Shown here one piece after another: positions 48,901 to 60,900 of a stretch of 64,000 nucleotides of DNA. Source of the stretch: Bolinopsis microptera (lineage: Eukaryota; Ctenophora; Tentaculata; Lobata; Bolinopsidae); contig NC_087083.1 of the NCBI RefSeq assembly GCF_026151205.1, positions 4,008,460 to 4,072,459 on the forward strand. Reading direction: 5' to 3'. Every line of letters begins with the position of its first letter. Positions within the stretch are counted from its first letter, which is position 1. The notes under the pieces are model-generated. The model searched no databases and was not told where the DNA came from. It saw nothing but the letters and a program-made list of their open reading frames with translations. Position numbers and translations under genes: made by a program.

Positions 48901-51900
48901 CACGTGTATCAAAAAGATGGCGAATTTTACGAATTGGAAAACGAAAATAATTGCGAGGTCCGAAGTGGGATAAAATTATGTCTGGGGAATAAAGAAAACG
49001 AAGAATCTGCAAAGAAAGCAAGGTGTTTAAACGCCGACCCAAGAATATGTAAAACGAATTTGGAAAAATGTCAAATGCGCAATATTCAGACTAGTTCTGG
49101 TGTCATGGTCAGAGCAATACATCATTTGAAAGCATCGACGCAAGAAAGTCCTACTGAATACGTGGATATTTCAAATGGAAGTACGGTGAAATTTCTCAAC
49201 TACGATAAATATTATCAAATAGTTGCCGACAACTACATCATTAGATCAATTAAAGAGCCAATGTTTACGAAAGAACTAGAGTTGACGAACCCCGAAAAAT
49301 GGGACGAATATTTGATATCTGAAAATGAATTGCTGAAAAGAACGAATCTAAGTCAGCTCAGTGCTCATGTAGTTCAACAAAAAGAAATTGTTAAACATAT
49401 CAAATCTGAAAGAATCGGACTAAATCTGACGAAGGATCTAACTCTTGTGAATTTTATAGGAATTTTAACAGTAATGATTAGCATTATAGTGGGAATCTTC
49501 CTTCTATACAGCTATTGGAAAAAACGGTTCAGGACAAGGAAAGTAGAAAAGGACATAGAATTAGAAGAACAAAATAAAGACGAACTTTTAGAAAGCGGAA
49601 AAGATGAAGAATCTGGAGTAGATGAAACTAATTTCAGTGGTGAATATAGCGAAGGACTGCGACAAAGAGCGCCTAGTACAACTAAGGTGTATTCAGTGGA
49701 CGATGTGAAAAACAGAGTCTTATGACTAGACGAAGTAGAAGAATCAAATTTAAACTTGAACTGGAACCTAAATTGCGAAAATATAAATTGTGGAAAGGTG
49801 TCAGAAAAAGAGGTAAAGAAAGCTGTAAATTTACATTACGAAAATGTAAATGATAGTGTTCAAGATGTCAGCGACTGGGAAAGTGAATCAAAGAATACAA
49901 TAGACTCAAATAGTGCTTCGGATATACACGAGGAACTGGAGGAATTGAACATCGAGCATGACGCTTCTAACGATGATAATTTGGAACAACTACACAAAGA
50001 AGAGACGAAACGAGAAACAGAAATACCAATAGAAATATGGGTGATGATATTTAATTACCTCACCATCAAGCAATTACTGAAAGTACGAGAATTAAATAAA
50101 CGATTCAGTAGTTTGGTGAAGGATTACTTGCGGAACCCTACCAATGTAATAATGGAAAATTTTAAATTTTATAGTTACGAAACGTTCTATTTAACGGAAA
50201 TACTTATAGAAGATCAAATGTGTTGGACGAATATGAAAACTAAAATTGGAAAGTTTGCCATGAAATACATGATCATGAAAGGGGTGTACTGCAGCGCCAT
50301 CAATAAAGTGGAAAAACCATACTTGAGGTTTTTAAGAACACGGTGTCTACCATTGTATACTTTCAAGGACCGGCTAAGAAGCTTCACCCCTAAAGCGTCT
50401 GACGACGAAGTGATCATAAGATGGAAGGAATATAAGAAGAATTCTTGGGCGGATATTTCCCCATTGGAAAAATCATGCATTAAAATGGAATGCAAGTTCC
50501 AAACTTTCTTAACGAAACTATATATGAATAAATATGGTACGTCTCTACCGATAACTACGAATCGGGAAAAGATCCAAAGAATAGGCAAAATGCTGAAAAC
50601 CGAAGAGAATAAAAACTTCAATCTTCTTCAAGCTATAAAATATAGACCCCCGATTGAAGTTCTAATAGGGTAATCAAACCGTAAAAAGGAAAATGTAAAA
50701 TGTAAAATGTAATTCAAACGTAATATGTCAAACGTAATATCACAACTCACCAACGGGTTCAAAATTATAGAAACAGGCTCTTTCGTCATTTCCATTATCA
50801 CTTTAATTAAAGTTTTCTAACCACATATTGATCAGCAAAGCAAATGGAAAATACATCAGAAGAGATACCTTCAAAAACAGAAGAAATTCAAAGTCTATCC
50901 ATTAAAGAAGTCAAATCAGTTTCCAACTGTAATCTACCTATTGAACTATGGCATATTATTTTGACAAGGCTGAATCTACGTGATTTACTCAAAGCCAGGT
51001 TAATTTGCAAAAGGATGGGGAAAATCGTCTTTGACATTCTAATGGAGAACGAGATGTATTGGACCAGGATACAAACGAATATTGGAAAATTCGCGATAAA
51101 ACTCCTAACCATGAGAGGAGCGTATAATGCAGCAGTATTAGGACAAAAGAAATGTTATGCTCGTTTTGTCAGAACTAGATGTCTAACATTTGAAAAATAC
51201 AAGTCATTATTCCCAAATGAATCGGACTGGGTTATCCTAGAACGTTGGGGAAAGTATAAACACGAGTCATGGACGAAATTGTCAAGAATCGAAAAATCAA
51301 TTATTAAGATGGAATGCAAATTCGATTAGTATTTAAAGTACCAATACTGTAAAGCTTATGGAACCTGGTTGTCTATTACAATGACAGAAAAGAAAATAAA
51401 AGAAATCAGTAAAATGATGAAATACGAAGATAAGCAATACGGTAAATGAGTTCATCGCATAACTATGCGTGAATCTGCATTTAGATAAAGAATGATGAAA
51501 AATGTAAATATTGAAAAATTTGAAACTTAAAATATAAAACTGAAAACGGGCAGGTTTAAAGATGAGGAAGTTAGATAAGTAAAGGATCGAACTCAGCCCA
51601 ACTGAGATCCTAAATAATAAATATATGTATACAGTTTAAATTGTGAAAGTTATTATAAGACTTCAATAAGTTAAACATTTATTAAGTTAAGTAAGAAATT
51701 AATTAAATTAATAAGTAAGAATAAGTTAAAAGGCAAATAAGTTAAATATCCGATAAATTGAAAGTAGTTTGTCAAAGGACTATTAATTTAGTACCATTTC
51801 AGAGCCTTTTAAGTTTATTGAAGTCTACTGACCAAAATGGCCCATCCAGGGGTTATGATCAAGTTATTTCATAGGTTCTTAAATAGTTCTTGAATAGAAA

Positions 51901-54900
51901 ATTACAAGCTAGTAGATCTTCTCGTTTAGCCGGTCTATTGAGATTCTGGATCGCAACCGTATCCCCTCTCTGCACAGGAACATTTCCTACGAAGACCGTA
52001 GACGCATCGTTATCGGGACGTAACCCGAATCTGTTTCGTATCGGGACGTAACCCCCGTTGAGAAGAAGAAGAAAGAAGAAAGAAGAGGGAATGGAAAGAA
52101 TTATAATTGTAGCAATTCGTTACCGGGACGTAACCCGACTTTAAAAGCATCGCAATCAGGGCGTAACCTGACCCCCGTTGTCGTCGAAGAAAGAAGACCA
52201 AAGAAAAGGAAAGGAAAGGAAGGAAAAGAAAAGAAAAGAAAGATACTACTTGTAATAGTGGTGAGCGGCCCTAATGGCGAATTAGGTATTAATATATGTT
52301 AACAGTTTTAAGAAATGTTGATCAGCCCTAATGGCTAAATTATAGTAAATATTCTCCTATTTGAAGGAGAGGAAAACTTTGGTGTTAGATGATGATTATA
52401 ATTAGGAGACCTAGGTTCTAAAATTCAGAGTCTTAAAATTTAAGGATGTCAAGGAAAATTTAATAGAAGAAAAGAAGAAGACGAAAAAGAAAAAGAAATA
52501 TTTCATTAGAATAGTACGAGTAAGCCCTCGGTTGGCGAATCGGCTAATCGGTGAAATGATCAAATTAAAAACTCTATGAAAAAGGGGATCGTGTTGGCCT
52601 CTCGGACCAACAAGACTCTTTAATTATAGGTGGTTCTTTGCTAAAGTTCCGTTCATTTGGCTGAATTTGTCGAATCCATTTCTCTTGAGAACTCAAAGTT
52701 TTAGTATACCTTCAAGTCAAATTTATTTTACGGATTGAAACAGTTAATTGAATTAACCCGTAAAACTCTTAGAAGGCACAGCTACAGTGACTTTGGTCAT
52801 TAGTCCAGTGAAACTTTCAAAATATAAAACACCGATAACGGGTCTACTCAAATGATCCAGGGTGTTGGTCATTAGTCCGGAAAAACTTTCAAAATATACG
52901 GACCTTCAAATGATATAGGGTACATAGTTCCGTGTTGATTAGTTTCAATTGAGCATTAACGAGGCCACGCATCGGCGATCTAGAAGCCGTGTTTCGATGC
53001 GTCCTAACGGTAACAACACTGCCCGACTATATCTGAATTTTAGTTGCGATAGCAACAAGTTACAATTCGACGTAGCTCTCTAATAAGCTACAAGTTCAAT
53101 TCAAATCGGAAATATAAAAAGACTCTCAGTATATGAACCTTATCTCCGAAGGTATCTATTTAATGAATTAATGGAAGTATTATTATATTTGAAGGCTTAT
53201 TATACGACTCTATCAATTGTGTTCAAGTAACCATAAATTGAGACTGATTAAAAGCTCTAAAATAAAAAATATAAATAAACCACAACGGCAGTAGCCAAAA
53301 GAAGGCCACTGCTTATCTTTAGGATTTGAGAGTGACCTGTGCTTGAAACCCCCTCAACATCCACTACGTCAATATACTTATTATACAAATATAGAAAAAT
53401 ATAATAATCTAAAATTACTTATTGGTTTAGTTTGGTGACAAAGGAGAGCCCAGTTGAGTTTTAGTTTAGCTTTAGGTTTTGAATCACAGTTTAAAAGGTT
53501 AGCCATGTTTCATAGCAGAGAGAGATATCATGTGTGCATAGCCGTACCGGATGTAGAGTTTGAGATATAATATAGATTAGTTACCATGTAACTAATCATA
53601 CTCAAGGGCAAATTACTTTAAAATGCATTTTACTGTCATAGATGTTATTATATGCTAAGTAAAGCGCCCGAGCGGCTTATCGGATGGCACCGATTTTAGA
53701 TAAACTAACAGGAACCCGCCTAACCCTATAGTGGTGTCAACGAAAGAGCTGTATAGTATCAATTAACGATCAAAGCTAATCCTTATTACAATCACATACC
53801 AAACTACCTAATCAGATTGATTGCTTAGCAGTCCTAAAGTAATTGGAATACGAAATTAAACATTAGGTTTCTGATATTCGACCTAATCCTTATCAGTATA
53901 ATTACATTAGTGGATCCTTATTAATTAATTGAATTTGAGACTTATCGTAAGTAACTCTAAAACTAATTAATAATGAGACGTATCATAATTAATAATGAGA
54001 CGTATCATAATTAACTCTAAAACTAATTAGGGTGAGTATAAATACATGGAGAGTGGATGATGAAACATCAACCTCACTACCACTTTAGTTTTATATCGTT
54101 TGCTTCAGTTTGATATCTTCTTCAAAAATGTCTATATATTGATCTAAAAACATTTGACTATCAGCAGTTCGCCTGCGAGGAGTGTGATCAGATCGATGGA
54201 CATGCAGAAGTTCTTCAGTGAACAGGTGGTCACTACCACTTTAGCTTCATATCGTTTGTTTCAACTTCAACTCTACAAAATGCCAATCACCTACACAAGC
54301 TACGGCACACTTGCCAGGTTGGAGTTACTTACTATGTACAAGAGGATCACAGTTACAACAGCCGTATGTTTTGGGTTGGATACCATGAGATACAATGTTT
54401 GGGACCGGAAGATGAGACGTATCGCTAGAAAATATGAAGGACTTATCATAATTAAATCTAAAACTAATTAACGAGGGGGGAGTATAAATACATGAAGAGT
54501 GGATGATGAGACATCAACCTCACTTCTCCTTTACTCTTTTACAGTTTGTAACAATTCACTAATCAACAAAATGGTCGTCCTTTATACCAGTTATGGCACA
54601 CTCGCCAGACTAGAGTTGCTGACAATGTACATGCGTATAACGGTGACTACGGCTGTGTGCTTTGGTCTGGACACAATGAGGTATAACGTGTTTGACAGGA
54701 AAATGAGACGCGTCGCCAGGAAGCTAGAAGGACAACATGTAAGTATCATTGATCTTTATTATATGTATTATATGATTATTTGCTATTATTGACTTCCAAC
54801 CATTAAAAATTATCAAAGAGTTTGTTTGTTGATATTTTAATAATTACACCATCAAAACATCTCAGGTCAAAGTGACGTATACGACCGACAATGGAGCGTT

Positions 54901-57900
54901 CAGGAAGATCCAGAAACTAGAGCTAGCCGAACTTGATACATGCGGGAGATGCCATAGCACCATTTTGGCACAGGATGCCCAGGTAACTATATATTTATAA
55001 TCTGCTATATATGTATCCCCGTGCCAGACCCTCTAGACTTTTAATGCTTAGATTTAATATATCGCTATAATATTGACATAAAGTAATGATTAGACATAAA
55101 ATACAATTAATCTAAAAATATTTCACTTTCAGCAATTCACATGCGAGGAATGCGACAGAATTGAGGGCAATGATATGCCAACATTCTTCAACCAACAGGT
55201 GGTGATCCAGAAGGTAGTGAATAGAAAATACAGCTACAGTATGGGTTGTCATCTGGAGTTTCTGTTCGAAAAGGAAACTTACCACACAAGTTTGGTCTTT
55301 GAGAAAGACCCCATGTACCAACAGTTCATGGAAGTGGATGAGGGTGAAGCAAGGACGATCAAGGGATGGAAACAATTCCTTATGAAGCTAGTCACATCGA
55401 CTTGTAACATTTAATTTTGGTAATGATTTCAGCTCGACTAAGCTTGCTCCAAATTTCTTCCCGAAGACGGCATATGTTATTCACCTTAGAAACCTGCAGT
55501 TCTATCTGAGTCAAGGTGTTGTGCTCACATACGTACGTCGAGCAATTTGGTTTCAGCAAGAAGCTTGGATCGCTCCGTACATAGCAGAAAATACTAGACT
55601 CAGACAGGCTGCAGTGGACAAGTTTGAAAAGGACTACTATAAGCTCCTTAACAATGCCCTCTTTGGGAAGACAATGGAGAATGTGAGGAAGAGAGTTAAG
55701 ATTGTGCTTGTTAACTAGGGAAGGAGCCATGCCTGGCAAACTTCCAAACCCACGTTCAAGAGATTCGAAATCTTTGATGAGAATCTCGTGGGGGTGGAAG
55801 TGGCACAGACAACCATTACCTTGGACAAGCCAATCTTTGTTGGCTTCACTGTTCTAGATCTGTCAAAACTGCTCATGTACAAGTTTCACTATGAGGTAAT
55901 GAAACCAAACTTCCCAGAAGCAGTGCTCTGGTTACCTAATCATGTCTACATCTGTTTCAAAATCAACCCTCCTTGGTGATTTTTACCACCCAAACATCGA
56001 AGACGCCATATACATAGCAATACAACTTTCGGAGGAGGACCTGGATTTTCTCACTCAACTGCCTAAGAAACTCAGAGTCATCTGACCCACTAGTAGGGTT
56101 AGCTCCAACCAACAACACAAGCAGTTTCATCGGTTTGGAAACCAACCCCTTAGAATTCCTGGGAATCACAACGCCAATCCTGACAGAGATAAAGGAATCT
56201 CCAACACCCCAGCCGCTGAGAGTCACGTTCACCTCAACCGCACGTACCGTGAGAGGAAGGGGACGAGGAAGGAAGGCACCCACGACCCACACTGGGCCTG
56301 CAAGACCTGGAGTAGCTTCAGCAACCCAGACCCAGGCGTCCCTAAGACCTGCACCGAAAACAGCAGACTCGATGATCCAGACCGCAGCGTCTGTCGAGGT
56401 ACAAACTGACAGATCGGCTTATAGAGGGAACATGTTATCATTTACAAATGATAAGATCCCTGGACCGGTTAAGTTCCCTCAAAACTTCACCCTTAATCTG
56501 GAGCTCAGCGTGACACAAGCGGTAAAGATGGCTGGAAGGAGAGAGTACCTGCAGCTGGGCACAAGATTCGCGACCTTGCTGGGGCAAGGATTCAACGCCA
56601 TCGACTCGATACATGGTTCACCGGATAGTTCCCAAATCTCAATGACCCAGAGGAGGAATTGGCGATTCTTCATTAACCCAATTAGGACTACACTAAAGTT
56701 CCTAGTGTCTCACGCCGTTATATAATCAAGGAAATGACTGTTCTATTCGACTCAAGCTGCTATCAGCATTTTCATTTTAACTGCACAATTGATCTTATCA
56801 TTGGGCCCAGAAATTGGAACACGATCAGATGGCAGCAAAACAACAGCGGTCTGATCCTGCAGGATGGCAGTTACCTGCCATACGAGATGGTTAGCTACAT
56901 CCTCTCAAGACTCAACCATCTCCGTATATTCACAGCCGGGAACCAAAGCGCCTCTACTCTATCCTTCTTCATGCCGAAAGCAGACATCGTTCATGAGCTT
57001 GAAACATGTGGTCGGTGTCACAGCACTATTTTTGCACAGGATGCCCAGGTAACCATATTTTAATAATCTGCTATTATATATTGTATTCCCGTGTCTTGTT
57101 CAGATCCTCCAGACTTTTAATGCTTAGATTTAATATATCGCTATAATATTGATATAAAGTAATGATTAGACATAAAATACAATTAATCTAAAAATATTTC
57201 ACTTTCAGCAATTCACATGCGAGGAATGCGACAGAATTGAGGGCAATGATATGCCAACATTCTTCAACCAACAGGTGGTGATCCAGAAGGTAGTGAATAG
57301 AAAATACAGCTACAGTATGGGTTGTCATCTGGAGTTTCTGTTCGAAAAGGAAACTTACCACACAAGTTTGGTCTTTGAGAAAGACCCCATGTACCAACAG
57401 TTCATGGAAGTGGATGAGGGTGAAGCAAGGACGATCAAGGGATGGAAGCAATTCCTTATGAAGCTAGTCACACCGACTTGTATCATTTAATTGTTTTATT
57501 TATATTTAGTTATTATTATTTCTGGTCAGGTTGAAGAGTTATTTTGACTTTTCAAACCTAGCGGAAGATCACCCGCTGTTCTCAAATGAGAATGAAGCAG
57601 TTTTTAGCAAGTTCAAGGATGAGGCTGAGGGGTGGATCATCATAGAGTTTATAGGTTAGTTTTTCATTTTATTTTAATTCTGGTCATGGTTTTAATTTGT
57701 TTACTTTAAATTATAACTCAATCTGATACTGTTCATATATTGAATTACACTGCTAAATCATCTTTTAATAAATAATTACTATACATTTTTTCAGGATTAC
57801 GTTCCAAGATGTATTCAATACTCATTGATGACAAGGAGAACGGCAAGCAAAAGAGTACTGCGGCCGGGGTTAAGAAGTGCGTAAAAGACAAGGAGTTACA

Positions 57901-60900
57901 TCACGAACTCTACAGGAAAATCTTACAGGGTCCAGTTGCAGTGGTGATCAATGAGACGGAAACATCGCCAGAAGATCACTATATCCATCAGATGACATTC
58001 CGTTCCAAGAACCACACTGTCTACACAGTGGATCAGTGTAAAGTTGGTTTGACGCGGTATGACGACAAACGCTGGATCCTGCATTGATGACAAAGAGAAC
58101 GGTAAACAGAAGAGCACTGCAGCCGGGATTAAGAAGTGTGTGAAAGATAAGGAGCTGCACCATGAAAGATAAGGAGCTGCACCATAAAAGATTTAAAGGA
58201 GCTGCACCATGAAAGATAAGGAGCTGCACCATGAACTTTATAGGAAAATCTTGCAGGGTCCTGTGGTGATCAATGAGACGGAGACATCGCCAGAAGATCA
58301 CTATATCCATCAAATCAAAGAACCACACTGTTTACACAGTGGATCAGTGCAAGTGCAACCCAATAACTAACCACGTTACACCTCAGTTACCTAAAGATGT
58401 CTACCTCTGTTTCAAAATCAACCCTCCTTGGTGATTTTTACCACCCTAGTATCGAAGACGCCATAACAATACAGCTTTCGGAGGAGGACCTGGATTTTCT
58501 CACTCAACCACCTACTAGTAAGAAACTTAGAACAGAGTCTCCTGACCCACTAGTAGGGTTAGCTCCAACCAACCAAACAAGCGGTTTCGTCTGCTCAGAA
58601 ACCAACCCCTTAGAATTCCTGGGAATCACAACACCTAACCTGACAGAGGGAAAAGAATCTCCAACACCCCAGCCGCTGAGAGTTATTTTCACCTCAACCG
58701 CAAGAACCGTGAGAGGAAGGGGACGAGGAAGGAAGGCACCCCGACCCACACTGGGCCTGCAAGACCTGGAGTAGCTTCAGCAACCCAGACCCAGGCGTCC
58801 CTAAGACCTGCACCGAAAACAGCAGACTCGATGATCCAGACCGCAGCGTCTGTCGAGGTACAAACTGACAGATCGGCTTATAGAGGGAACATGTTATCAT
58901 TTACAAATGATAAGATCCCTGGACCGGTTAAGTTCCCTCAAAACTTCACCCTTAATCTGGAGCTCAGCGTGACACAAGCGGTAAAGATGGCTGGAAGGAG
59001 AGAGTACCTGCAGCTGGGCACAAGATTCGCGACCTTGCTGGGGCAAGGATTCAACGCCATCGACTCGATACATGGTTCACCGGATAGTTCCCAAATCTCA
59101 ATGACCCAGAGGAGGAATTGGCGATTCTTCATTAACCCAATTAGGACTACACTAAAGTTCCTAGTGTCTCACGCCGTTATATAATCAAGGAAATGACTGT
59201 TCTATTCGACTCAAGCTGCTATCAGCATTTTCATTTTAACTGCACAATTGATCTTATCATTGGGCCCAGAGATTGGAACACGATCAGATGGCAGCAAAAC
59301 AACAGCGGTCTGATCCTGCAGGATAACAGTTACCTGCCATACGAGATGGTTAGCTACATCCTCTCAAGACTCAACCATCTCCGTATATTCACAGCCGGGA
59401 ACCAAAGCGCCTCTACTCTATCCTTCTTCATGCCGAAAGCAGACATCGTGGACATATGTCAGGAGTGGGATTCTAAGTATCCAACGGTGCTAGAAGACTC
59501 GCCGTGCTTAGTAAATTACCGCCAACAATATTAAAACTTATCATTTCTTCTTTACAATATCCACAATAGTTACAATGTCTTGCTATATTGCTATCGAAGT
59601 CTTCCAAGTCTCCCGCCGCTATATAATCAAGGAGATGACTGTTCTATTCGACTCAAGCTGCTATCAGCATTTTCATTTTAACTGCACAATTGATCTTATC
59701 ATTGGGCCCAGAAATTGGAACACGATCAGATGGCAGCAAAACAACAGCGGTCTGATCCTGCAGGATGGCAGTTACCTGCCATACGAGATGGTTAGCTACA
59801 TCCTCTCAAGACTCAACCATCTCCGTATATTCACAGCCGGGAACCAAAGCGCCTCTACTCTATCCTTCTTCATGCCGAAAGCAGACATCGTTCATGAGCT
59901 TGAAACATGTGGTCGGTGTCACAGCACTATTTTTGCACAGGATGCCCAGGTAACCATATTTTAATAATCTGCTATTATATATTGTATTCCCGTGTCTTGT
60001 TCAGATCCTCCAGACTTTTAATGCTTAGATTTAATATATCGCTATAATATTGATATAAAGTAATGATTAGACATAAAATACAATTAATCTAAAAATATTT
60101 CACTTTCAGCAATTCACATGCGAGGAATGCGACAGAATTGAGGGCAATGATATGCCAACATTCTTCAACCAACAGGTGGTGATCCAGAAGGTAGTGAATA
60201 GAAAATACAGCTACAGTATGGGTTGTCATCTGGAGTTTCTGTTCGAAAAGGAAACTTACCACACAAGTTTGGTCTTTGAGAAAGACCCCATGTACCAACA
60301 GTTCATGGAAGTGGATGAGGGTGAAGCAAGGACGATCAAGGGATGGAAGCAATTCCTTATGAAGCTAGTCACACCGACTTGTATCATTTAATTGTTTTAT
60401 TTATATTTAGTTATTATTATTTCTGGTCAGGTTGAAGAGTTATTTTGACTTTTCAAACCTAGCGGAAGATCACCCGCTGTTCTCAAATGAGAATAAAGCA
60501 GTTTCTGGCAAGTTCAAGGATGAGGCTGAGGGGTGGATCATCATAGAGTTTATAGGTTAGTTTTTCATTTTATTTTAATTCTGGTCATGGTTTTAATTTG
60601 TTTACTTTAAATTATAACTCAATCTGATACTGTTCATATATTGAATTACACTGCTAAATCATCTTTTAATAAATAATTACTATACATTTTTTCAGGATTA
60701 CGTTCCAAGATGTATTCAATACTCATTGATGACAAGGAGAACGGCAAGCAAAAGAGTACTGCGGCCGGGGTTAAGAAGTGCGTAAAAGACAAGGAGTTAC
60801 ATCACGAACTCTACAGGAAAATCTTACAGGGTCCAGTTGCAGTGGTGATCAATGAGACGGAAACATCGCCAGAAGATCACTATATCCATCAGATGACATT

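Larger units (their letters stand above)
44278..53300 (+). mobile_element. LTR retroelement with envelope-like and F-box genes but no gag-pol, nested in the Polinton
   Basis: Two 709-bp LTRs (44278-44986, 52592-53300) differ at one site that I noticed, and are flanked by a 4-bp duplication GAAG (44274-44277, 53301-53304). A candidate primer-binding site (TGGTGCCCTCC at 44988) follows the 5' LTR and a purine tract precedes the 3' LTR. The 7.6-kb interior has no recognisable protease, RT, RNase H or integrase. It encodes two membrane-glycoprotein-like frames and two F-box proteins. It probably relies on another element's enzymes. Confidence 0.88.

Noticed and set aside
44278-53300. LTR element as the Polinton's own genes
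   Set aside because: It has its own LTRs and a GAAG target duplication, so it is a later insertion and not part of the original Polinton.
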